Shown here piece after piece: positions 7,374 through 15,824 of a stretch of 64,000 nucleotides of DNA. Each line of letters opens with the position of its first letter. Within the stretch, counting starts at the first letter, position 1. Under the pieces are notes generated by a model. That model was not told where the DNA came from and searched no databases. It saw only the letters and a list, made by a program, of their open reading frames with translations. Where the stretch lies: contig JAFAFR010000041.1 of NCBI GenBank assembly GCA_023423405.1, positions 1 to 64,000 of the forward strand, written 5' to 3'. Made by a program: the position numbers and the translations under genes. Origin of the DNA: Bacteroidota bacterium. GTDB lineage: Bacteria > Bacteroidota > Bacteroidia > Chitinophagales > Chitinophagaceae.

Positions 7374-8540
7374 ATGAAACAAAAGTCCCTACAACTGGCT
7401 GCAGCTTTGTTACTGGCGGGGTTTTCCGTCACGCAGGCAACAGCACAGTCAACTGCGGAACCGATCAATGTAGTTACAACAGCCGTTCCCTTTTTAAGGA
7501 TCAGTCCCGATGCCCGTGCAGGCGGTATGGGCGAAGCCGCCCTGGCCACAGCCCCGGATGTGAACGCTCCTTTCTGGAACCTCGCCAAAACACCCTTCAA
7601 CGAAAGCAAATTTGCCGTAGGACTCACCTATACGCCCTGGCTTAAAAGGCTGGGACTCAACGACGTATACCTGGCTTCACTCAGCGGGTACTACAAGCTC
7701 GACGACAACCAGGCCATATCCACCTCCATGCGGTATTTCAACCTGGGTAATATCCAGTTCACCGATAATTCCGGCAACGATTTCGGCTCCTTCCGTCCCC
7801 GGGAATTCGGCATCGACCTGGGTTATTCCCGCAAATTGTCGGAGCAGATCGGCCTGGGCGTGGCCCTTCGCTACATCTATTCCAACCTCGCGGGTGGACA
7901 AAATGTAAACGGCACCACCTATAAGGCGGGGAATACCGTAGCCGGTGACCTCAGCTTCTATTACAACGGCGTTTCTGAAAGCGGCAGCGGGTTCAGCGCC
8001 GGCGCCGCCCTCACCAACCTGGGCGGTAAAATCGGCTATACCTCCGACGCCACGCAAAAAGACTTCATCCCCGCCAACCTCGGTCTGGGTGCGGCTTATA
8101 CCAAATCCTTCGACGAAAGCAACAAGCTGACCATTGCGATGGACTTCAATAAACTCCTGGTACCCACACCGCCCGCAGTGGACGATTCCCTGGGCCTGGT
8201 GGAATACCGCAATAAATCGGTGGTAGGTTCCTGGTTCAGTTCCTTCGGCGATGCACCCGGTGGGTTCTCGGAAGAGTTGAAAGAAGTTACCATATCTACC
8301 GGAGTGGAATACTGGTACATGAACCAGTTTGCGCTGCGTGCCGGTTATTTTTATGAAAACCGTGACAAGGGCAACCGGAAATATTTCACCCTGGGCGCCG
8401 GTATCAAATACAATGTATTCGGACTGAATTTCAGTTATATCATTCCCACCGGCAGTGGCGTGAACCAGAACCCGCTCTCCAATACCATCCGCTTCGGACT
8501 GATATTTGACCTCGGGGGCGATGCCGGTTTAGCCGAATAA
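7374..8540 (+). CDS. porV: Type IX secretion outer-membrane protein PorV (LptO)
   Basis: This 388-residue protein has a signal peptide (cleavage near TQATAQS). Conserved features follow: FLRISPDARAGGMGEA shortly after the signal, then APFWNLAKT, and repeated aromatic beta-strands of a FadL-like barrel ending in FGLIFDLGG. PorV shuttles C-terminal-domain cargo from the SprA translocon to the PorU sortase at the cell surface. The length matches the family. It is divergent from the gldJ-like gene and followed by a terminator at 8571-8604, so it appears monocistronic. No sortase gene lies beside it. Confidence 0.88.
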   Translation: MKQKSLQLAAALLLAGFSVTQATAQSTAEPINVVTTAVPFLRISPDARAGGMGEAALATAPDVNAPFWNLAKTPFNESKFAVGLTYTPWLKRLGLNDVYLASLSGYYKLDDNQAISTSMRYFNLGNIQFTDNSGNDFGSFRPREFGIDLGYSRKLSEQIGLGVALRYIYSNLAGGQNVNGTTYKAGNTVAGDLSFYYNGVSESGSGFSAGAALTNLGGKIGYTSDATQKDFIPANLGLGAAYTKSFDESNKLTIAMDFNKLLVPTPPAVDDSLGLVEYRNKSVVGSWFSSFGDAPGGFSEELKEVTISTGVEYWYMNQFALRAGYFYENRDKGNRKYFTLGAGIKYNVFGLNFSYIIPTGSGVNQNPLSNTIRFGLIFDLGGDAGLAE

Positions 8541-8570
8541 GCAACTGTTTTCTTTCCAACGCATAATATT

Positions 8571-8604
8571 AAAAGCGTTCCGTTTCTTTGCGGAACGCTT
8601 TTTT
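8571..8604 (+). terminator. Rho-independent terminator of porV
   Basis: AAAAGCGTTCCG pairs exactly with CGGAACGCTTTT across an 8-base loop and is followed by more T residues. It lies 30 bases after the porV stop and before ispF. Confidence 0.85.
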
Positions 8605-8624
8605 CATCCTGTTAAAACAACACT

Positions 8625-9107
8625 ATGTACCGCATCGGATTCGGTATCGATTTTCACCAACTGGCGGAAGGCCGCAAACTGGTGATCGGCGGCGTAACCA
8701 TTCCGCACCATAAGGGCGCCCTGGGCCACAGCGATGCCGATGTGCTGCTGCACGCCATCTGCGATGCCCTGCTTGGCGCGCTGGCGCTGGGCGATATCGG
8801 CGTGCATTTTCCGAATACGGATGAACGTTATAGGGATATCGACAGCCGCATCCTGCTGCAGGAATCCTATACGCTCATCCGCAACAGGGGCTACCGGGTG
8901 GTGAACGTGGACAGCTCCCTCTGCCTGGAAGCCCCCAAGATCAAAAAATACAGTGGCGACATGCGGGCCGTGATCGCCGCCATCCTGGAGATTGGCGCGG
9001 AAGATGTTTCGGTAAAAGCCACGACCACAGAGACCATGGGCTTTGTGGGACGGGAAGAGGGGCTGGTGGCCTATGCCAATGTATTATTGGTAAAAGCCGG
9101 CGGCTAG
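8625..9107 (+). CDS. ispF: 2-C-methyl-D-erythritol 2,4-cyclodiphosphate synthase
   Basis: This cytoplasmic enzyme makes the cyclic diphosphate intermediate of the non-mevalonate isoprenoid pathway, releasing CMP. The 160-residue length is typical. The N-terminus carries the zinc-binding pattern GFGIDFHQL, followed by IGGVTIP and GHSDADVLLHAICDALLG. HFPNTD and KATTTETMGFVGREEG near the end are also family signatures. The ATG at 8625 starts at the conserved MYRIGFG. It follows the porV terminator and precedes dut by 24 bases. Confidence 0.95.
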   Translation: MYRIGFGIDFHQLAEGRKLVIGGVTIPHHKGALGHSDADVLLHAICDALLGALALGDIGVHFPNTDERYRDIDSRILLQESYTLIRNRGYRVVNVDSSLCLEAPKIKKYSGDMRAVIAAILEIGAEDVSVKATTTETMGFVGREEGLVAYANVLLVKAGG

Positions 9108-9119
9108 CACTCATTTCCC

Positions 9120-9127
9120 TACTTTTG
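9120..9127 (+). promoter_or_regulatory. TAnnTTTG promoter element before dut
   Basis: TACTTTTG matches the Bacteroidota -7 consensus TAnnTTTG exactly. It ends 4 bases before the dut ATG, so transcription would start at or very near the start codon (a leaderless message). No good -33 TTTG was found at the expected distance. Confidence 0.45.
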
Positions 9128-9131
9128 CGCC

Positions 9132-9572
9132 ATGTCAATTCCGGTTAAAATCATCAACCAGTCCGAACACCCCCTGCCGGCCTATGCCACCGCGCTCTCT
9201 GCCGGTATGGATATCAGGGCCAGCCTTAGCGAAAATATTGTACTGGATCCGCTGGAAAGAACCCTGGTACCAACAGGTATCTTCATTGAGCTGCCGGAAG
9301 GCTTCGAGGCCCAGATCCGTCCGCGGAGCGGCCTGGCCGTTAAACAGGGCATTACCTGTCTCAATACCCCTGGCACCATTGATGCAGATTACAGGGGAGA
9401 GATCAAAGTGATCCTTATCAATCTTTCCAACACCGCCCAGACCATTTCAAACGGGGACCGCATTGCCCAGATGGTGGTGCAGCGGGTAGAACAGGTGCAG
9501 TGGGAGCCCGTGGAAGTACTGGGTGTTACGGAAAGAAACGCCGGGGGATTCGGCCATACCGGAAAATCCTGA
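9132..9572 (+). CDS. dut: Deoxyuridine 5'-triphosphate nucleotidohydrolase (dUTPase)
   Basis: This enzyme hydrolyses dUTP to dUMP and pyrophosphate, keeping uracil out of DNA and supplying thymidylate synthesis. All five motifs of the trimeric dUTPase are visible in 146 residues: SAGMDIRA, PRSGLAVK, GTIDADYRGEIK, GDRIAQMVVQ and the glycine-rich C-terminal GGFGHTGKS. The length and the start at MSIPVKII are normal for the family. It forms a row with ispF (24 bases upstream) and the DUF4292 lipoprotein (3 bases downstream). The TAnnTTTG element just before the ATG suggests it also has its own promoter. Confidence 0.95.
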   Translation: MSIPVKIINQSEHPLPAYATALSAGMDIRASLSENIVLDPLERTLVPTGIFIELPEGFEAQIRPRSGLAVKQGITCLNTPGTIDADYRGEIKVILINLSNTAQTISNGDRIAQMVVQRVEQVQWEPVEVLGVTERNAGGFGHTGKS

Positions 9573-9575
9573 AGC

Positions 9576-10394
9576 ATGAAATCGATTCTATCTTTCGTTA
9601 TAAGCGCCGTGTTGTTGTTCCTGGCCGGCTGTCGCACCACGCAAAAGATCACCACAGCGCTTCCCAAAAAAGACAGCGCCGCAACTGTTGCAGTGGATCC
9701 GCATGCCGACAGCATCCGTTTTATTCACCAGGTATTCAGCGGTATTGAAAAGAACCGCATCGATTACAAAACTTTCTCGGGGAAGATCAAAGTGGATTAT
9801 TGGGATAAGGATGGCAAAGGTCCCGACCTCACGGTATTTGTGCGCATGCAGAAAGACAGCCTCATTTGGTTATCGGTGAACGCTACTGTTTTCAGCTACG
9901 AGGCATTCCGTATTCTCATCACCCCCGATTCGGTGAAGCTGATCAATAAAAAAGATAAAGTGGTACAGTTCCGCTCGGTGAAATACCTGGAAGAAATGGC
10001 CAGGCTGCCTTTTGATTTCAGGAATTTCCAGGATGTGCTGGTGGGCAATCCCATTTTTCTCGACAGCGGCAATATTGTGTCCTATCGCCACAATCCCGAA
10101 AACCTCACGCTGCTCTGCATTGGAGAACTGTTTAAGAACCTGGTGACCCTGGGTAACGACGACCTCCTGCTGCGGCATATTAAGCTCGATGATGTGGACG
10201 TTAAGCGTAATCGCACCTGCGACCTGTCCTACAGCAATTACAATGGCAGCACGGGCCGCCCCTTTGCCACTTTCCGCAAGATCAGCCTGTCGGAAAAGAC
10301 CAAACTCGATGTTCAGATGGAATTCAAGCAATACAGCTTTAACGAAAGTTTAAACTACCCCTTCAGCATTCCGAAAAATTATGCGGTGCAATAA
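9576..10394 (+). CDS. DUF4292 family lipoprotein
   Basis: This 272-residue protein has a lipobox (LFLAGC, Cys19) and a mature part rich in beta strands, with RIDYKTFSGKIKVDYWD and LIWLSVNATVFSYEAFRILI. The pattern fits DUF4292, a LolA/LppX-like lipid-binding fold found in Bacteroidota. It starts 3 bases after dut and is followed by an EnvC-like protein, the common DUF4292-M23 arrangement. A role in envelope assembly is inferred from fold and neighbour; no substrate can be read from the sequence. Confidence 0.75.
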   Translation: MKSILSFVISAVLLFLAGCRTTQKITTALPKKDSAATVAVDPHADSIRFIHQVFSGIEKNRIDYKTFSGKIKVDYWDKDGKGPDLTVFVRMQKDSLIWLSVNATVFSYEAFRILITPDSVKLINKKDKVVQFRSVKYLEEMARLPFDFRNFQDVLVGNPIFLDSGNIVSYRHNPENLTLLCIGELFKNLVTLGNDDLLLRHIKLDDVDVKRNRTCDLSYSNYNGSTGRPFATFRKISLSEKTKLDVQMEFKQYSFNESLNYPFSIPKNYAVQ

Positions 10395-10407
10395 GCGTTA
10401 GGGAGTT

Positions 10408-10415
10408 TATATTTG
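10408..10415 (+). promoter_or_regulatory. TAnnTTTG promoter element before the EnvC-like gene
   Basis: TATATTTG matches the Bacteroidota -7 consensus exactly, 28 bases before the ATG at 10444, between two genes of the same direction. No clear -33 element was found. Confidence 0.4.
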
Positions 10416-10443
10416 AACGAATCCATCATCAACCGAAAGCAGC

Positions 10444-11769
10444 ATGTTCAAAAAGGCCCTCTACCTCTTCATTTTCCTGGCGATTGGCGCTGTAGCTATG
10501 GCGCAAAACCAGAGCAGTGCAGAGCTTAAGAAGAAACAGGCGGATATCCAGCGAGAGATTGATGAACTGCGGAACGAGATCGCACAAACCAAGAAATACA
10601 AAAAAAAGAGCCTCTCCGAGCTCAACCTGGTGCAGCGGAAACTCAGGCTGCGCGAATCCCAGATACGCAATATCAACCAGCAGATCAACCTGATACAGGG
10701 CAATATCAACCAGAGCTGGCGCGACATTGTAAAGTTGCGCACCGAGCTGGATACGCTCAAAAGGCAATATGCCAGCAGCGTGGTGTATGCCTACAAGAAC
10801 CGCAGCAACTATGATTTCCTGAATTTTATCTTTTCCGCTTCCAGCTTCAACGATGCGGTGAAACGCATGGCCTACCTGAAGTCGTACCGGGCCTACCGCG
10901 AGCAGCAGGCGGAAAATATTCACAATACGCAGGAGCAGTTGCAGCAGAAGATCAGTAACCTGAACGCCAACAAGGCCCAGAAGAGTGAAGTGCTGCAGGA
11001 GCAGAACAAACAGTTCAAAGTGCTGGAAACGGAGAAGAAGGAAAAAGATGAAGTGGTGCGAGAGATCCGTGGCCGGGAAAAGGAGCTGACCAATGATCTG
11101 AACAGAAAAAGAAAGCAGGATATCCAGTTGCGCAACGCCATTGCCAGCGCCATTCGCCGCGAAGTGGAAGCGGCTAAAAAGAGGGAGCGGGAGGAAGCAG
11201 CCCGCCGTGCAAAAGAAGAAGCTGCCAGGGCTACAAGCAGCAAACCTGCCGAGGAAGCGGGTAAATCCGCCACCGCCTCTTCAAAGCCCGCTGAAAAACC
11301 GGCTAAGGAAAACAAGCCGCTGAGCATACTTGAATCAAGTGAAGAGGTAAAACTCATTTCGGACAATTTTGAAAAGAACCGCGGCCACCTGCCCTGGCCT
11401 ATGAACCAGGGAAGAATTGCCATGGGCTTTGGCCGGCAGCAGTTCGAAGGACTGAAAGTGGATTATTTTAACCCGGGCATCACCATCGAAGGCGATGCGG
11501 GCAGTTCCATCAAGGCTGTTTTCGACGGCGAAGTCAGCGCTGTAATTTCTGTGGGACCCACACAGGGCGTAATCCTTCGCCATGGTAAATATTTCACCAC
11601 CTATTCCAATCTCTCTACAGTGAGTGTATCCAAGGGGCAGCAGATCAAGACCGGCCAGGTGTTGGGCAGGCTCGATGAAAAAGACAGCGGCCGGGGTGAG
11701 CTCGAATTTGTGATCACCAGCGATAAGAACGTGAACATGAATCCCGAATCCTGGTTGCGTCCGCGTTAA
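10444..11769 (+). CDS. EnvC-like murein hydrolase activator (coiled coil plus degenerate LytM)
   Basis: This 441-residue exported protein has a signal peptide (VAMAQN), a long coiled coil (about 22-270), a linker rich in Ala, Lys and Pro, and a C-terminal LytM/M23 domain (about 320-440). In active M23 enzymes zinc is held by HxxxD and HxH. Here the first site reads FNPGITIEG and the second TTYSNL, so the ligands are missing. This matches EnvC-type activators, which switch on amidases during cell division rather than cutting peptidoglycan themselves. It lies behind DUF4292, as is usual in the phylum. Confidence 0.85.
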   Translation: MFKKALYLFIFLAIGAVAMAQNQSSAELKKKQADIQREIDELRNEIAQTKKYKKKSLSELNLVQRKLRLRESQIRNINQQINLIQGNINQSWRDIVKLRTELDTLKRQYASSVVYAYKNRSNYDFLNFIFSASSFNDAVKRMAYLKSYRAYREQQAENIHNTQEQLQQKISNLNANKAQKSEVLQEQNKQFKVLETEKKEKDEVVREIRGREKELTNDLNRKRKQDIQLRNAIASAIRREVEAAKKREREEAARRAKEEAARATSSKPAEEAGKSATASSKPAEKPAKENKPLSILESSEEVKLISDNFEKNRGHLPWPMNQGRIAMGFGRQQFEGLKVDYFNPGITIEGDAGSSIKAVFDGEVSAVISVGPTQGVILRHGKYFTTYSNLSTVSVSKGQQIKTGQVLGRLDEKDSGRGELEFVITSDKNVNMNPESWLRPR

Positions 11770-11831
11770 CAGCCCTGCTGATTCGCCGCAACGGACCGTT
11801 CGCCGCTGCCGCTTGTGAACTGCTGTATTCC

Positions 11832-13004
11832 TCAACCAATGTGCAGGATCTCTTTCGCCAGCGTTATCAGGTGCGGCTGGCCCGTATGCTTGCCGGGTTC
11901 GTCCGAAAGCTTTACTACGGGCATCCAGTCCTGGCCTTCGGGTTTGGCCTCCGTTAGCTTGATCACAATATTGGTGGGCGCCGGCCCCACGTCGTTGGTG
12001 AGGTTGGTGCCGATACCAAAAGAGATGCCGATGCGGCCATAACAGTGATCGGTAATCGCTTTTACCTTTTCGTAATTCAGACCATCTGAAAAAATGATGG
12101 TTTTGCTCAGCGGGTGGATGCCCAGGGACTGGTAGTGCGCGATGGTCTGGTCGGCGAAAACGAGCGGGTCGCCGCTGTCGTGCCGCACACCGTCGAAGAG
12201 TTTGGCGAATTTTTTATCGAACTGGCGGAAGAAGACGGGCGTGGTATAGGTATCGCTCAGGGCGATGCCGAGATCGCCGCGGTATACATCCACCCAGTGC
12301 TCCAGCGCCATGCTGTTGGCCATTTCAAACCCATATTTGGCGGCATGGAACATGAACCATTCGTGCGCGTGCGTGCCGATGGGTTTGGTGCCGAAAACAT
12401 GCGCCAGGTGCAGGTTGCTGCTGCCTACGAAGGACCTGCCGCCGCTGGCCGACAAAGCTTCCATCACCAGCCGGTGCACGGCATAGGAATGCCTGCGGCG
12501 CGTGCCGAACTCCGCCACCGTTACACCCAGGGCGTTGTATTTTTCCATTTTTTGCCGGACGGTTTCCCGCACAGCTTCATCAGGTATACGCCGGCTGCCG
12601 TTGGTGGTGTAGAACAACTCTGAAACCAGCGACAGCAACGGCACTTCCCACAGGATGGTGCGGTACCAGGGCCCTTCTACCGTGACACGGATATCGTTGC
12701 CCTCCTGCAGAATGCTGACTTCGGAAGGATCGTAGCGGTAGCCCTGCAGGAAATCGAGGTAGGCCGGGTCCAGGTAGGGACAGGTGGTCCGCAGGAATTC
12801 TTTTTCTGCAACGGTTAAAGCCAGCGTGGTCATGGCATCGACCGATTCGCGCAGTTGCTTTGCAAAGCCGCCGGGAAAAACATGCCTGCCCCGGTTGATG
12901 AACGCATAACGGGCAAGTGCATACGGAAATTTCTTCACCACGGCATATTGCATGGTGAACTTGTAAAAGTCATTGTCCAGTATGGAGCTGAGGCGCACTG
13001 CCAT
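11832..13004 (-). CDS. pncB: Nicotinate phosphoribosyltransferase
   Basis: This enzyme joins nicotinate with PRPP, with ATP hydrolysis, to form nicotinate mononucleotide in NAD salvage. The 390-residue protein shows the family N-terminus (SILDNDFYKFTMQYAV), EFGTRRRHS, the segment around the phospho-accepting histidine (GTHAHEWFM), GVRHDSGDP and FGIGTNLTND. Its start codon overlaps the last base of the M16 stop upstream on the minus strand, suggesting translational coupling with the peptidase pair. Convergent with the EnvC-like gene. Confidence 0.95.
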   Translation of the reverse strand: MAVRLSSILDNDFYKFTMQYAVVKKFPYALARYAFINRGRHVFPGGFAKQLRESVDAMTTLALTVAEKEFLRTTCPYLDPAYLDFLQGYRYDPSEVSILQEGNDIRVTVEGPWYRTILWEVPLLSLVSELFYTTNGSRRIPDEAVRETVRQKMEKYNALGVTVAEFGTRRRHSYAVHRLVMEALSASGGRSFVGSSNLHLAHVFGTKPIGTHAHEWFMFHAAKYGFEMANSMALEHWVDVYRGDLGIALSDTYTTPVFFRQFDKKFAKLFDGVRHDSGDPLVFADQTIAHYQSLGIHPLSKTIIFSDGLNYEKVKAITDHCYGRIGISFGIGTNLTNDVGPAPTNIVIKLTEAKPEGQDWMPVVKLSDEPGKHTGQPHLITLAKEILHIG

Positions 13005-14395
13005 CAGAATCCTTTTTTGGACGATTCCCTGGTTTGAAGAATAGCCGGCATCTGCGCATCGATGGTTTTTTTATCACCCACCAGTACCAGGGTCATGTCG
13101 GTATAATTCAGGTATTTTTTGGCCACGGCCTGCACCTGTGCCGGTGTTACGGCATAGATGTCGCGGATGCGATTGCCCAGGTAGGTGGAAGGCAGGCCGA
13201 AATTGTCCATGTACTGCAGTTGTGAAATGATACCATCGGGATTGGAATTGGTGATCACAAAACTGCCGGCTTCGTAGTTCTGGATGCCTTTCAGCTCATC
13301 GGCCGGTACGGGTTCGGTTTGCAGCCGCTTCATTTCTTTGGCGATCTCCTGCAGGGAGGCGGCCGTATGTTCGCTGGTTACATCTGCTTTTTCCAGCCAT
13401 ACGGCGGCGCTGTGGCGGTTCTGGATGGTGCTGTAGGGAGAATAGGTATAGCCTTTGTCTTCCCGGATATTGGTGGTGATGCGGGAGCCAAAGGATCCGC
13501 CGAGCAGGGAATTGGTGACATCCAGTTTCGTATAATCGGGCTGTGTGGGATCGATGACGGGGCCGCCGAGCATGATCACGGTTTGCGGCGCGTCGGGTCT
13601 TTCCACCACGGCGATCTCACTGTTGCGTTGGATGGTAGCAGGCGGATAACTGATCGCCGGCCCTTTGCGCCAGTCGCCAAATTGCTGGCGGATGGCGGAT
13701 TCCACGGCTGTTGCATCGAATTTGCCGGCTACATAGATGGCGCTGCGGGCGGCGCCGAACTGGCTGTTGTAAAAAGCTTTTGCTTTTTCTGCGCTGAAAC
13801 CATCGATGGTGGCTTCTGTAGGCAGTTGCGCGGCATAAGGATGGTTCCCGTACAGGATGCCGAAAAATTTCTGCGAGGCCTGGGAGCCGGGCTGCACCTT
13901 ACTCAGGTTCAGGCTCCGCTTCAGGTCGTTCTTCAGCCGCTCCACGGGTTCGGCGGGGAAGGCCGGGTGCTGCAGCACTTCGGCCAGGAGGGCAATGTAA
14001 TCGCCGGCATATTCGCTCAGCACCGATCCGCCGATGGTCAGGTATTCCATACCAACGCTGATGGATATGCGCCCACCCATGGCGGCGGCTTTTTGGGAAA
14101 TGGTTTCGGCATCCCACTGCCGGCTGCCCTGTTCCATGAGCCTGCCGGTGAAGGTCGACAGCCATCTTTCCGTGGCGGCTTCGTGCATCATGCCGGTGCG
14201 GACCACTATTTCGATGGAAACCTTGGGAATATTGCCGTAAGGAATAACACTGGCTTTCATGCCATTGTCGAGCTGCCATTTTTTAACAACGGGCAGGTTG
14301 AAGTCCTTTGGTTTGCCCGGGGCTGGCAACTTCGTTTGTGCTGCAGCGGTAGTTACAAACGCCAGGCAAAGACTGTATAAAAAGATCTTTTTCAT
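13004..14395 (-). CDS. M16-family peptidase, non-catalytic partner
   Basis: This 463-residue protein has a signal peptide ending at TTAAAQT, so it is periplasmic. It has the paired M16 (insulinase-like) domains, with VVRTGMMHEAATERW at the usual place, VAGKFDATAVE between domains and REDKGYTYSPYS in the C-terminal half. The HxxEH zinc motif is absent; the region reads LSTFTGRLMEQGS. It therefore looks like the inactive half of an M16 heterodimer. The active half (14392-15762) lies directly upstream and overlaps it by 4 bases. Confidence 0.85.
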   Translation of the reverse strand: MKKIFLYSLCLAFVTTAAAQTKLPAPGKPKDFNLPVVKKWQLDNGMKASVIPYGNIPKVSIEIVVRTGMMHEAATERWLSTFTGRLMEQGSRQWDAETISQKAAAMGGRISISVGMEYLTIGGSVLSEYAGDYIALLAEVLQHPAFPAEPVERLKNDLKRSLNLSKVQPGSQASQKFFGILYGNHPYAAQLPTEATIDGFSAEKAKAFYNSQFGAARSAIYVAGKFDATAVESAIRQQFGDWRKGPAISYPPATIQRNSEIAVVERPDAPQTVIMLGGPVIDPTQPDYTKLDVTNSLLGGSFGSRITTNIREDKGYTYSPYSTIQNRHSAAVWLEKADVTSEHTAASLQEIAKEMKRLQTEPVPADELKGIQNYEAGSFVITNSNPDGIISQLQYMDNFGLPSTYLGNRIRDIYAVTPAQVQAVAKKYLNYTDMTLVLVGDKKTIDAQMPAILQTRESSKKGF

Positions 14396-15762
14396 TGTTC
14401 GGCTTTTTTAGCGGCGGGCTGTGAAATCAGGATGGTACGGTTTTGCGGCTGCAGGAATTTCCGGATGGTGTTGCGGATATTCTCCACGCTCACCTGCCTG
14501 AACTCCTGTTCGAGCTGGTTCACGCGGCCCGGGTTGTCATCGAATAGTGCGAAACAGGCGAGCAGGTCGGCCAGCCCGGTGCCGTCGCCGGCAATGATCT
14601 CGTAGAGGTCCGACCGCATCTTCACTTTGGCCAGTTGCAGGCTCTCTTCATTGATGCCTGTTGCGATGTCGCTGATCGCTGCATCCACCTGCGCTACGAT
14701 GGAGTCGGGACTTACGGTGGCATCGTAAATGCAGTCCATCATCCAGAGCATGGGGCCGTTGTAATTGTACATATTGCCCAGGTAGTTAATGCCGCCGTTA
14801 ACGCCGGCAGTGTAGCCTTTCTGCTGTACGAGCCGCTGGTAAAGCCGGCTGTCCTTTCCTTCCACCAGGAGCTGGCTGATCAGCCCCATGGCGAAATATT
14901 CCGGCGTATTGCGATCGGGCATTTTATAAGCGACGGCGATGGCCGGTTTGTTGATGAGCGGATCTTCCTTGGTGAATCTTTTCTCCTTCTCCTGCGGCTT
15001 TTCGCTGATGTCGGGAAGGGCGGGCACTTTGGCGGCAGGGATGCTGCTGAAATACTGCGTGATCCATTTTTTAGCGGTAGCGGTTTCAAAGTCGCCCACT
15101 ATCACCAGCACCGCATTGTTGGGTGCATAGTAGGTGTTGAAAAAATTCTCTACGTCTTCGAGCCGGGCGGAGTCGAGGTCTTTCAGATCGCCGTAAAAAT
15201 TATGGGCGTTGAACCAGTTCTCGTTGGCGTACTGCGGCATATCGAGCCAGGGAAACCCGCCATAGGGGCGGTTCAGCACGTTCACTTTCACTTCGTTTTT
15301 CACCACGCCCTGCTGGTTGGTGAGCGATGCCTGGTTAAGGTCCAGCGCCTTCATCCTGTCGGCCTCGGCCCAGAGCACGGGTTCCAGCATATGGGCCGGC
15401 ATCACTTCGTAGTAATTGGTGAAATCAAAACGGGTGGAACCGTTGTTGTAACCGCCGTTCTTTTCTGTAAGCTTATCAAATTCACCCTTCTTAAAATTTT
15501 TGGAACCCTGGAACATCATGTGTTCGAACAAATGCGCAAAGCCGGTACGGTTGCGCGGTTCAATCCGGAAGCCGATATTATAATACACGGCAACGGTAAC
15601 GATAGGCGCGTGTTTGTCGGGCGACAAAACCACCCTAAGGCCATTGGGTAATTTGTAATAGTCAACCGGAATATTGTTGTCGTTCCCTGCCAGGAGCCTG
15701 GTGGACGCCATTGTACATAACAGCGCCAAAAGCAGCAGGGGCTTGAGTTTCTTGCGATGCAT
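14392..15762 (-). CDS. M16-family zinc peptidase, catalytic subunit
   Basis: This 456-residue periplasmic protease has a signal peptide (ASTRLLAGN) and the inverted zinc motif in TGFAHLFEHMMFQGS. The downstream glutamate is likely in the segment NNGSTRFDFTNYYEV to EADRMKAL, and YNIGFRIEPRNRTG precedes the motif. It degrades small unfolded peptides in the family. The non-catalytic partner starts within its stop codon region, so the two are probably made in equal amounts and pair. Substrate unknown. Confidence 0.9.
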   Translation of the reverse strand: MHRKKLKPLLLLALLCTMASTRLLAGNDNNIPVDYYKLPNGLRVVLSPDKHAPIVTVAVYYNIGFRIEPRNRTGFAHLFEHMMFQGSKNFKKGEFDKLTEKNGGYNNGSTRFDFTNYYEVMPAHMLEPVLWAEADRMKALDLNQASLTNQQGVVKNEVKVNVLNRPYGGFPWLDMPQYANENWFNAHNFYGDLKDLDSARLEDVENFFNTYYAPNNAVLVIVGDFETATAKKWITQYFSSIPAAKVPALPDISEKPQEKEKRFTKEDPLINKPAIAVAYKMPDRNTPEYFAMGLISQLLVEGKDSRLYQRLVQQKGYTAGVNGGINYLGNMYNYNGPMLWMMDCIYDATVSPDSIVAQVDAAISDIATGINEESLQLAKVKMRSDLYEIIAGDGTGLADLLACFALFDDNPGRVNQLEQEFRQVSVENIRNTIRKFLQPQNRTILISQPAAKKAEQ

Positions 15763-15824
15763 CGGAATGAATTGTGATTGTTCCGATGAAGTTAGACAAT
15801 TCGCGCATTGCTGCGCAGGAGATT

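Noticed and set aside
13319..14380. Long plus-strand open frame opposite the M16 gene
   Set aside because: Shadow of the minus-strand peptidase gene; low-complexity translation and no family features.
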